Origin: JAUNBG01 sp964442735
GTDB lineage: Bacteria > Planctomycetota > Planctomycetia > Pirellulales > Thermoguttaceae
Direction: 5' to 3'
Assembly (NCBI GenBank): GCA_964442735.1
Contig: CAYUAP010000004.1
Coordinates: 1 to 64,000 of the forward strand
DNA length: 64,000 bases
Both the position numbers and the translations under genes were made by a program. The notes below the pieces were generated by a model, which had not been told where the DNA came from, searched no databases, and worked only from the letters and a program-made list of their open reading frames with translations. Shown piece after piece: positions 27,443-35,053 of this stretch. The stretch's first letter is position 1. Each line of letters starts with the position of its first letter.

Positions 27443-28771
27443 ATGCCAAAATATAAAATTGAAGCTGTAGACAATGCGGGTAAAGGATTTACCGATATTG
27501 TTGATGCCGCAACCGAGGAAGAAGTCCATGCTACTTTACGTTCCCAAAGGTATATGGTTACAAAAATCGCGCTCTACAAGGAACGGGCCGCGCAGAAAAA
27601 GAAAAAGGCTGCTTCCGGAAAAACTTTTTCTTTTGGAAAAGTTAAACCGAAAGTCCTTCGTGACTTTACGCGAAACCTTTCTATTCTTCAAGATGCAGGG
27701 TTGCCTATTTTACGAAGTTTGAATATCTTGATGGTACAGGCGAAACCGGGCGCGTTAAAGAATACCTTGATTGACGTTTGTGCGGAAATTGAAAGTGGGT
27801 CCAGTCTCTCCGAGGCTATGGCAAAATGTCCGAAGGCGTTCAATCGTTTATATATTAACATGATTAAAGCAGGAGAGGCGGGGGGGGCGTTGGAAACGAT
27901 TCTTCAGCGTTTGGCCGAATTCCTCGAACGTTCCGAATCTTTAAAGGCGAAAATCAAGTCCGCCATGACGTATCCTATTTGCGTCGTGTTTTTTGCTCTT
28001 GGTATTCTCGCCTTTATTATGGTGTTCATTATCCCTAAATTCCAGGAAATTTTTGCCGACTTCGATACAGAGCTCCCTGCCATGACGAAGTTGTTAATGT
28101 TCCTGTCGAATACGACGGTCGAATACTGGTATTTGATTCCGGTGCTACCATTTTCGATCTGGTTGTTTATTAAAACTACGACCAGTTTCGATTATATGCG
28201 GTTCGGGTGGCACTTGTTCATGTTAAAACTCCCTATTTTCGGACCTTTGTTCGAAAAAACGGTTGTTGCGCGTACGACTCGAACGCTGGGAACGCTCGTT
28301 CAGAGCGGTGTCCCTATTTTGGAGGCTCTCCACATTACAAAGGAAACTTCCAATAATGGGGTTTTCGAAAAAATGTATAGTCAGATTCTGGAGTCGATTC
28401 GTGACGGTGATACGATTGCTAACCCTATGAAATTGTATGCGACTCCTTCGTTCCATCCGGCGTGCCTCTTTTACTTTTTCGTCTTCCTGGCTGGACCTAT
28501 CGGATGCCTGATTTATCTGATGAAGATAAAACAGAAAATCATGGGGGATATGGTGGTCAATATGGTGGACGTTGGTGAAGAAACCGGCGAGTTGGACCGA
28601 ATGCTTTATAAAGTGGCCGATGTTTTCGACCAGGAAGTGGAAGTTTATACGGAACAGTTAATGAGTATGATCGAACCTTTACTGATTATGTTCCTTGGGG
28701 TTATCGTTGGTGGAATTGTTACCGCGCTCTTCCTCCCGATGATTAAGTTGATCGAAAGCCTCAGTAAATAG
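27443..28771 (+). CDS. Inner-membrane platform protein PilC/GspF
   Basis: This 442-residue protein has two tandem T2SSF domains. The first (about 70-195) contains FTRNLSILQDAGLPILRSLNIL, EIESGSSLSEAMAKCPKAFNRLYINMIKAGEAGGALE and a transmembrane segment. The second (about 270-435) contains FEKTVVARTTRTLGTLVQSGVPILEAL and DVGEETGELDRMLYKVADVF, and ends with a transmembrane helix. The N-terminal 60 residues are the usual cytoplasmic extension. The protein sits in the inner membrane and couples the ATPase hexamer to pilin assembly. Only one copy is present against two assembly ATPases. Confidence 0.92.
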   Translation: MPKYKIEAVDNAGKGFTDIVDAATEEEVHATLRSQRYMVTKIALYKERAAQKKKKAASGKTFSFGKVKPKVLRDFTRNLSILQDAGLPILRSLNILMVQAKPGALKNTLIDVCAEIESGSSLSEAMAKCPKAFNRLYINMIKAGEAGGALETILQRLAEFLERSESLKAKIKSAMTYPICVVFFALGILAFIMVFIIPKFQEIFADFDTELPAMTKLLMFLSNTTVEYWYLIPVLPFSIWLFIKTTTSFDYMRFGWHLFMLKLPIFGPLFEKTVVARTTRTLGTLVQSGVPILEALHITKETSNNGVFEKMYSQILESIRDGDTIANPMKLYATPSFHPACLFYFFVFLAGPIGCLIYLMKIKQKIMGDMVVNMVDVGEETGELDRMLYKVADVFDQEVEVYTEQLMSMIEPLLIMFLGVIVGGIVTALFLPMIKLIESLSK

Positions 28772-28791
28772 GGATGCAGTCAAAATATGCT

Positions 28792-28863
28792 GTAGGTCGT
28801 TATAGTGTTGTAGGTTGTTATAGTGTTGTAGGTCGTTATGGAACGGTAGGTCGTTATAAATTC
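28792..28863 (+). repeat. 18-bp tandem repeat built from the family A end
   Basis: Four units of GTAGGTCGTTATARTGTT-like sequence (18-bp period) directly precede a family A element. The last unit merges into that element's terminal inverted repeat AGGTCGTTATAAA. Confidence 0.8.
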
Positions 28864-28950
28864 GGTATTTCCCGGGAGCGTGGACGTCTCGTCCGCATCC
28901 TCCAAAACAGGCGTCTCGCCTGTTTTGAAAAAAGAGTTTTATAACGGTCT
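28848..28950 (+). repeat. Family A element, single copy with both terminal inverted repeats
   Basis: The left end is AGGTCGTTATAAA and the right end TTTATAACGGTCT. Inside are CCCGGGAG, hairpin 1 (GTGGACGTCTCGTCCGC) and hairpin 2 (AAAACAGGCG, loop TCT, CGCCTGTTTT). It sits between the platform gene and the first pseudopilin gene. Confidence 0.85.
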
Positions 28951-28956
28951 TGATTA

Positions 28957-29040
28957 TAGCATAAAAGTAGATACAAGATAGCATAAAAGTAGTAATACAA
29001 GATATAGCATATAGGATAGCAGACAAGATAGCAGACAAGG
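28957..29040 (+). repeat. Degenerate minisatellite before the first pseudopilin gene
   Basis: Imperfect repeats of ATAGCATAAAAGTAG and then two GATAGCAGACAA units run up to the ribosome-binding region of the gene at 29051. They would lie in its 5' leader. Confidence 0.7.
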
Positions 29041-29050
29041 AAATGGGAAC

Positions 29051-30040
29051 ATGAAAACAAAAAGACTTGGTTTTACCCTGATTGAGTTACTCGTGGTTAT
29101 TTTGATCATTGGATTGCTCGCCGGTATTTCCGGAGGTGCCTTTATGGCGGCTCGACGTATGTTTGCCGGTCTGACGGCAAAACAGGAAATGGATAATATT
29201 ATTCGAGCTCTGGAAGAGTATAAAGCTACCTATGGTGAATATCCGCCCGATGAATTCGCAACCGATCAGGAAATCAAACGGCATATCCTAAAACGATGGC
29301 CGAATCTGCTCAAGACTGCGAACAAAACGAATAGTGTTTTATCGAAGTCCATTGAATACGTGAAAAATAATATTCCGGAGCAGGGGCAATTGCTCTTTTG
29401 GCTTTGTGGTCCACCCACCTATGATCAAACGCCCGGAAATATGGGGAGACGCGGATTTAGTACCAATATAGAAAATCCTTTTGGATTGTTCTGTAATAAT
29501 AACGGAGAGTTTACCACTGACTTGCTGGATGAATTGGCTTTGGACAATAACGGGAACGAAACAATGTCCTTTGCCCCCATGAATTTGGAACTTTCCTATG
29601 ATTTAACGAAAAATAATCGACATTCCGGGAATTGTGATGGCTATAATCTGATCTATAAAGATAGGATTCTGGTCTATTTCCGTGCCGGGCGCGAACCTTT
29701 TAAAGTCCAGGGAAACAACGTTCTGAATTACGGAGCCTATGCTGATCCACGTGACGTTACGCGGATTAAGTCCCATGACTTTACGGAAGCTTCGGACGCC
29801 GCGGTTACCGAATTGGGAATTGCGGTCCCCTACGCAAAAGCGACTGCTGGAAGTTGGTATGGGCAGGACAGTTACCAACTGCTCGGGCCGGGAGAAGACG
29901 GTTGTTATGGAACGAACGCCTCGGGAAACAGATTCAAGTTGGCTTGTATTCCAGAAACGGGTGAAAATATGACGATGGAAGATGCCGACAATGTGACCAA
30001 TTTCGCATCTGGAGCGACATTATCAACGGAACAGCAATAG
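29051..30040 (+). CDS. Major-type pseudopilin, GspG/PilE-like, enlarged
   Basis: This 329-residue protein starts with a type IV prepilin signal: a short basic leader MKTKRLG, then FTLIELLVVILIIGLLAG, with the cleavage-site glycine and the glutamate at mature position 5. A GspG-like stretch follows (ALEEYKATYGEYPPD). The remaining 240 or so residues form a long C-terminal domain rich in G, N, D and Y. Ordinary GspG is about 140-150 residues. The distal region (IAVPYAKA..WYGQDSYQLLGPGEDGCYG..ENMTMEDADNVTNF) is closely matched by the gene at 31668, so the two are paralogues. The protein would be processed by a prepilin peptidase not found in this window. Confidence 0.85.
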   Translation: MKTKRLGFTLIELLVVILIIGLLAGISGGAFMAARRMFAGLTAKQEMDNIIRALEEYKATYGEYPPDEFATDQEIKRHILKRWPNLLKTANKTNSVLSKSIEYVKNNIPEQGQLLFWLCGPPTYDQTPGNMGRRGFSTNIENPFGLFCNNNGEFTTDLLDELALDNNGNETMSFAPMNLELSYDLTKNNRHSGNCDGYNLIYKDRILVYFRAGREPFKVQGNNVLNYGAYADPRDVTRIKSHDFTEASDAAVTELGIAVPYAKATAGSWYGQDSYQLLGPGEDGCYGTNASGNRFKLACIPETGENMTMEDADNVTNFASGATLSTEQQ

Positions 30041-30080
30041 AACGTCATTAATAAACGTCATTAATAGAACGTCATTGTAC
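30041..30080 (+). repeat. Tandem duplication starting at a stop codon
   Basis: AACGTCATTAATA-like units of 13-14 bp repeat three times directly after the TAG at 30038-30040. The 14-mer AATAGAACGTCATT, which includes the stop codon, occurs at 30036 and again at 30063. The rest of the 267-bp spacer is discussed under findings. Confidence 0.85.
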
Positions 30081-30307
30081 TTGTACCTTGTGGTGCGGTG
30101 CACTTGGATTGTGATACCTCCCTCTGCCGAAGTAATGTGGAATCCACTGTTGTGGGTAGAATCCTACATCCTGACTCTATCGAGGGGGTTGCCGGGCGTT
30201 TCCAATTCAGGTTTCGCCTGTATCCTCGGCTTGATGGCCATGGTTAGACAAATACAGTAAACAGTGATATTTAACATAAAATTTATTAACGAACCGGGAT
30301 CATTCCT

Positions 30308-31474
30308 ATGAACGGTGTAATTATGAAACAGCGAACGATAAAAATACGAAAAGCATTTACTTTAATAGAACTCCTGATGGTAATAACCATTATTGCAATG
30401 TTGGGGGCCATGTCTATTACGGTATCGCGTTCTTCGCTGGAATCGGCACGTCGATCGAAAACGGAAATTACCATCCGAAAGCTGGATACGGTCATTACGG
30501 CCATGTATGAAAAATATCAATATCGCAAGGTGGATGTAAAGCCCTATCAAACGATGATAAAAAACTATGCGACCAACTATTATAAAAATCAGAATAATCC
30601 CTGGGGGTTTCCGACTGGTTATTTGTATCCTTCCGGGGCGAACCATCAGGCGAAAATGCCCTATCCAAATGTAATGTCTTTACAGGCCTGGGTCCGCTTA
30701 ATGATTCTTCGCGATACCATTCGTATGGACATGCCTTGTTGTTTGGCCGAGGTTTATGGCCCTGTTTGGCCAAATGACAATAATAGTGGAATGGTGCCGG
30801 ATAATAATCGAACAAGAACTCCTCTTTCATCGGTTTATTTTCGTGCCATGGTGGCCGGAGGGTATTTGGATAATAATGGTAATCCTGTCAAGGTTCCCGA
30901 TGAACGTGGGGTTCTCAATGCCGAATTATTATATTTAATTGTATCGAACGGGGATCCTAACGCGCGTTCCATGTTTTCCGAAAAGGAGATTGCCGATACC
31001 AATGGAAATGGATTAATGGAGTTTATCGACGGTTGGGGAAGACCTATTTACTGGGAGCGTTGGGCTCCTGCACTCCCTGATACGGATCGACAGACTTCTC
31101 TTTATGAAAATTACGAAACGCTTTATCCCGACTCGTTGAATCCTTTGGGGGAAATCGTTGAATGTCGGCCGGAGCCTGTTTCGGAGACTCTTGCGGATGG
31201 TTCAATCATAGATCATTATTTGAGTAATTGGATGTTGGTCCCCTTGATTTATTCCACCGGTCCCGATGGTCAGCATGGTGTCGATCCCGGAGCCTATAGT
31301 GAATATAATATGACCAATAACAATGATCGATTCAATGTTTTAAAGTCGACTTTGTATCCTTTCATTCAGGTAAAAGACGGTAATGGTAATTGGGTTATGA
31401 ATAATTTGGCAGGTTCGGTTGTCAATGCGGCACAGGCCACAGACAATGTACATAATCATACATTGGTTCGATAA
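30308..31474 (+). CDS. Pseudopilin with GspG/H-type N terminus
   Basis: This 388-residue protein has a prepilin signal at residues 16-38 (KAFTLIELLMVITIIAMLGAMSI) preceded by a longer basic leader. A second ATG at 30323 (MKQRTIK) would shorten the leader and is possible. After the helix (SRSSLESARRSKTEITIRKLDTVITAMYEKYQYR) there is a long domain of about 320 residues with many N, D, P and Y residues (for example DTNGNGLMEFIDGWGRPIYWERW), a calcium-binding-like loop and a GspG-like core. It lies in the pseudopilin run, same strand as its neighbours. Confidence 0.8.
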   Translation: MNGVIMKQRTIKIRKAFTLIELLMVITIIAMLGAMSITVSRSSLESARRSKTEITIRKLDTVITAMYEKYQYRKVDVKPYQTMIKNYATNYYKNQNNPWGFPTGYLYPSGANHQAKMPYPNVMSLQAWVRLMILRDTIRMDMPCCLAEVYGPVWPNDNNSGMVPDNNRTRTPLSSVYFRAMVAGGYLDNNGNPVKVPDERGVLNAELLYLIVSNGDPNARSMFSEKEIADTNGNGLMEFIDGWGRPIYWERWAPALPDTDRQTSLYENYETLYPDSLNPLGEIVECRPEPVSETLADGSIIDHYLSNWMLVPLIYSTGPDGQHGVDPGAYSEYNMTNNNDRFNVLKSTLYPFIQVKDGNGNWVMNNLAGSVVNAAQATDNVHNHTLVR

Positions 31475-31514
31475 CGTTATTGTAAAAACGTTATTGTAAA
31501 AACGTTGTTGGAAA
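31473..31514 (+). repeat. 14-bp tandem duplication starting in a stop codon
   Basis: AACGTTATTGTAAA occurs at 31473 and 31487, and in a diverged form at 31501. The first unit starts inside the TAA stop codon at 31472-31474. Confidence 0.85.
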
Positions 31515-31552
31515 TAGCAATAATTGTACCCGTAGTTGTTTTGAGGAGAGAA

Positions 31553-31587
31553 CTTGACAAGGACTTTTTTATAAAAAACCTGTCAAG
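31553..31587 (+). promoter_or_regulatory. Long stem-loop upstream of a pseudopilin gene
   Basis: CTTGAC, AGG and TTTTTT on the left pair with AAAAAA, CCT and GTCAAG on the right around an AT loop, giving about 15 paired bases with small bulges. A direct repeat GTCAAGATT follows (31582 and 31595). It lies about 80 bp before the chosen start and could be an mRNA leader structure or terminator. Confidence 0.4.
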
Positions 31588-31667
31588 ATTGCCCGTCAAG
31601 ATTAATGTCAAAAAACGAAACAAGAGAGAAACGCAAAAGCGAAACGATAAATTGGACGGAGAATAAA

Positions 31668-32663
31668 ATGAGATGGACTGGTAAACGAAGTGCGTTTACG
31701 TTAATTGAATTATTGATTGTTATTCTGATTATAGGTATTTTGGGCGGAATAACGACAACAATTATGATCGGAGCGCGTAACAGAACAAAAACTGCTATTG
31801 TGAATATACAGATGACGGAACTTTCAATGGCGCTGGATTCCTATAAAGCCAAATATGGCGAGTATCCGCCCGATTTAAGTGATAATGCCGCCGTTATCCG
31901 TCATTGCCGTAAACGTTGGCCCCGTTACGGTATCAATGATATCAACCGGTTTATTAATCATATAAAATGGGGATCGCAGTTGTCTGCCTCTATGGATGAA
32001 TGTAAGGGCGAGACCAATTTCTCGTTTAATTTTGACGATTCAAAAAACTATTGGGATTTCAGTAGTAATAATCCGGCCTATATTTCTGCGGTTGTCTTCT
32101 GGCTGGGGGGGCTTCCCGATAAAAACGGTATTCCCAAGGGGTTTTTTAATAATCCAAAAGCGCCACTCGGTTTCGAGGCAAACGTGACCAATCCTGATAG
32201 TGTTTATCAAGGAAGAGATATTAGTGGTGCACAATGGGAAGATTCCTTTTATACCTTTACCGATAAAAATATGTTGACCCAAAATTATTTACCGGCTTTT
32301 GTGATTAACAGTTTACCGGTAATTTATTTTAAAGCGACCAATACCACCGGAACGAACACCAAGGGAGCGTATTCCAATCCGAACGATACGACCCTGGTTA
32401 AGAGTTACGATTTTACAGGGACGGCACAGTCCGACTTGGGGGTTGCCATTCCCTATGCGAAGAACGCCATTACTTGGTATGAAGAAGAACGTTTCCAATT
32501 GGTCTATCCCGGTATTGACGGCTCGTTTGGTGTTCCAAATGCCGTAAATCGCTTTTCGACTATCTGTATTCCGCCAACAACGGAAAATATGACGCCGGAA
32601 GATATGGATAATGTTGCAAATTTTGTTCCGAACGGCGGAACTTTGGAAAATCTCCAGGAATAA
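31668..32663 (+). CDS. Major-type pseudopilin, GspG-like, paralogue of the gene at 29051
   Basis: The ATG at 31668 is preferred because ACGGAG lies 6 bp upstream and gives a short basic leader (MRWTGKRSA) before FTLIELLIVILIIGILGG; the frame is open to 31605. The product is 331 residues. After the helix comes DSYKAKYGEYPPD, as in GspG. The C-terminal part (KSYDFTGTAQSDLGVAIPYAKN, FQLVYPGIDGSFG, ENMTPEDMDNVANF) matches the gene at 29051 block for block. Two enlarged GspG-like paralogues in one cluster may be alternative major subunits. The next gene starts 21 bp downstream. Confidence 0.85.
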   Translation: MRWTGKRSAFTLIELLIVILIIGILGGITTTIMIGARNRTKTAIVNIQMTELSMALDSYKAKYGEYPPDLSDNAAVIRHCRKRWPRYGINDINRFINHIKWGSQLSASMDECKGETNFSFNFDDSKNYWDFSSNNPAYISAVVFWLGGLPDKNGIPKGFFNNPKAPLGFEANVTNPDSVYQGRDISGAQWEDSFYTFTDKNMLTQNYLPAFVINSLPVIYFKATNTTGTNTKGAYSNPNDTTLVKSYDFTGTAQSDLGVAIPYAKNAITWYEEERFQLVYPGIDGSFGVPNAVNRFSTICIPPTTENMTPEDMDNVANFVPNGGTLENLQE

Positions 32664-32684
32664 AAGAACCAGACAGGTACGACA

Positions 32685-33731
32685 ATGAAGAAACAAATCA
32701 GGAATAGCAGAAACGGTGTCACGATGATAGAATTGTTGGTTGTGGCCACAATTGTATTATCGTTAATGGTTATCAGTGTGCCAATGATTAAGCCCATGAT
32801 TCAATCACAGTCAACATCCAATGCGGCATCGGTTGTCAGCACCTATTTGAATCGTGCGCGAACGCGTGCCATGCGAACGGGACGCCCTTGTGGGGTCGTC
32901 TTCGAAGCCTGGCCAGGCGCCAATGTCAGTCTGGTTATGCGTCAGGTGGAAATGCCTCCTCTCTATTCCGGTTTGACTGATTATGCTCAAGTAACCAGTA
33001 TTAATCCGGTCTCTGTGGATACCAGTGTTATCAATAATGCCGGAAATACCTTTACAATGACAGGCGCGGATACTGCTGATATTACGTTTTCGGAAGTTAT
33101 TCCCTATTATATCGAAAATACAAAAATTCGGTTCGATGAAATTGGTCCCTACTATAACCTGGAGTTAGGGGGAAAGAATTTGTGGGGGGGAACTATCTAC
33201 GGACAGTCCGGTACTCTTCTTCCCAATAAATCGTTTGCTTCCTTCGAATTCTATCTGCCCGAAAAACCAACCATGACGGCTCCCATCGGATTACCACAGG
33301 GAACGGTTATCGATATGGAAATGTCCGGACTGGATAGCAAATATGGAATGTTTTGTAATGTCGATACAAATACTTCTCCCTATACCTATTCCACAAAACC
33401 TAAACCGACCATTATGTTCGGTGCTTCCGGTGAAGTTATTTCCGCGAGTGGAGAGGTGGTGGGCGATACCATTTATATTTTAATAGGACGCTGGGAGAAA
33501 ATTCCCGACTTGATTCTTCCGGATGAAGTACCAAACTATGCCGACGCCAATAATTTCTGGGTTACAATTAACCCTGTATCTGGTGTGGTCTCCACAACAG
33601 AGATTAATCCGGCAATCGATAATAGCAAGGATGCCGACAACTCCTTGAACGATGAAGAGAAAATGATGATTAAACTGCGCCAGTCTCGTGAATTCGCTCG
33701 TATGTCAAAACGTAATCTGGGTGGTCACTAA
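32685..33731 (+). CDS. Minor pseudopilin, GspH/FimT-like
   Basis: This 348-residue protein has a prepilin signal (NSRNGVTMIELLVVATIVLSLMVISVPMI), with the cleavage glycine before VTMIE. The region after the helix (ASVVSTYLNRARTRAMRTGRPCGVVFE) is typical of GspH/FimT minor pseudopilins, where RARxxAxxxxxPVxV is common. The C-terminal region is extended (normal GspH is about 170-200 residues). Minor pseudopilins H, I, J and K form the tip complex that starts pseudopilus assembly. The gene for the I/V-like protein follows after 23 bp. Confidence 0.8.
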   Translation: MKKQIRNSRNGVTMIELLVVATIVLSLMVISVPMIKPMIQSQSTSNAASVVSTYLNRARTRAMRTGRPCGVVFEAWPGANVSLVMRQVEMPPLYSGLTDYAQVTSINPVSVDTSVINNAGNTFTMTGADTADITFSEVIPYYIENTKIRFDEIGPYYNLELGGKNLWGGTIYGQSGTLLPNKSFASFEFYLPEKPTMTAPIGLPQGTVIDMEMSGLDSKYGMFCNVDTNTSPYTYSTKPKPTIMFGASGEVISASGEVVGDTIYILIGRWEKIPDLILPDEVPNYADANNFWVTINPVSGVVSTTEINPAIDNSKDADNSLNDEEKMMIKLRQSREFARMSKRNLGGH

Positions 33732-33754
33732 CAGATCGATAAAAGGAATGTAAT

Positions 33755-35041
33755 ATGAACTTAAATATAATTACTCAAATAGATATCATCCGTAATATAA
33801 GATCACGAAATCTTCGTGGTCGATACGGACTTTCCTTAATCGAAATTATGATGTCCATTCTGGTTCTTTCCATTGGACTGCTGGGGGTGTTGGCAGCGAT
33901 TCCGTTCGGAGGGTTTCAGATGGAGCAAATGCGTAACGCCGATTATACCGCGTCCGTTGCAAGAAATGCCTTTGCCATTATCGAAGCAAACGATTGGCAT
34001 GTCCCTTCTTGCCGATCATGGTATCGTCCCGACTTGGAACGGTATAATAACAATAATGCCATTTTATTCAATAATACATCAAACTATTGTATGGATTTTA
34101 CGTTTCCCGTCCTGATCGATCCCATTGGTGAACAGCTTGACAATGCTGATGGATTGGATAATGATAATACGAGTAACTATCCCTATCCCGTTAAAAATGC
34201 ATGGAATAACATTTTTTATTATTACCAAATTTATCCGCGTAAAACAAATTTCGATTTAAACGAAGGGGCTTATTACAATAATACAGGCACAAATAATTAT
34301 CTGAATTACTTTCTGTCGCGTTTTGGTATCGATTATTATTTTCGAACCCATGACGATATCGTTTACAATACTCCGGAACACGAAGGAAAAACCATTTTCC
34401 GTCCCGTTTTAACAGATGATGAATTGGTTTCCATGGATCATTATTCTGATACCAATCGTTATGATAATGTCTTAACGGAGAATTTAAGACTCTTTACTGG
34501 GGAATTTAGTTGGATGGCAATGGTTCGACCACGTTTGACTGATATTTCCTTCAGATACTGTCCCGTTTATCCCACTAACAGTGTCCAGGAGACCGATGTT
34601 GACGTCATTGTTTTTAAAGGAAGAACCACCTCGAAGCCATTATTGTTCACCGCATATAAAATGGATAATATGGTTGGCGGCGGATCCTTTTTTTTGACGC
34701 TCACCAATTCGGAAAACGACAGTCTGGATGATTTATACGAGTATTTGAAAACAACATCTCATATTTTGATTACAGGAAACAATCCACTTGATTTTACTGT
34801 TGAAAATAATACAAATTATTATTATCGGCGTTTTGCGCGATGGTATCAAGTCGCCAATTATTCAAGAGCCTATACAGACAATACTTTTGGATATGGTATT
34901 CAAGTAACGTTGATTGGTCCCGATTGTCCTAATGTTGCTAATTGGGGGACGGTTGCCAATGGATCTGTTCCCGTTAAGGCGCTCGTCTTTCCTCAAGTAA
35001 CCGGGGTCTATTCACGTACAATGTCGATAAAGAAAAAATAA
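33755..35041 (+). CDS. Minor pseudopilin, PilV/GspI-like
   Basis: This 428-residue protein has a 27-residue basic leader and then GLSLIEIMMSILVLSIGLLGVLAAIPFG. The SLIEVMxAxxxLxxGLLG pattern is diagnostic for PilV/GspI-type proteins. The following helix (NADYTASVARNAFAIIEAND) also fits. The C-terminal domain is asparagine- and tyrosine-rich and much longer than usual. AAGGA precedes the start by 6 bp. The giant GspK-like gene begins 12 bp after its stop, which suggests co-translation and interaction at the pilus tip. Confidence 0.8.
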   Translation: MNLNIITQIDIIRNIRSRNLRGRYGLSLIEIMMSILVLSIGLLGVLAAIPFGGFQMEQMRNADYTASVARNAFAIIEANDWHVPSCRSWYRPDLERYNNNNAILFNNTSNYCMDFTFPVLIDPIGEQLDNADGLDNDNTSNYPYPVKNAWNNIFYYYQIYPRKTNFDLNEGAYYNNTGTNNYLNYFLSRFGIDYYFRTHDDIVYNTPEHEGKTIFRPVLTDDELVSMDHYSDTNRYDNVLTENLRLFTGEFSWMAMVRPRLTDISFRYCPVYPTNSVQETDVDVIVFKGRTTSKPLLFTAYKMDNMVGGGSFFLTLTNSENDSLDDLYEYLKTTSHILITGNNPLDFTVENNTNYYYRRFARWYQVANYSRAYTDNTFGYGIQVTLIGPDCPNVANWGTVANGSVPVKALVFPQVTGVYSRTMSIKKK

Positions 35042-35053
35042 AGGAGTTCACTC

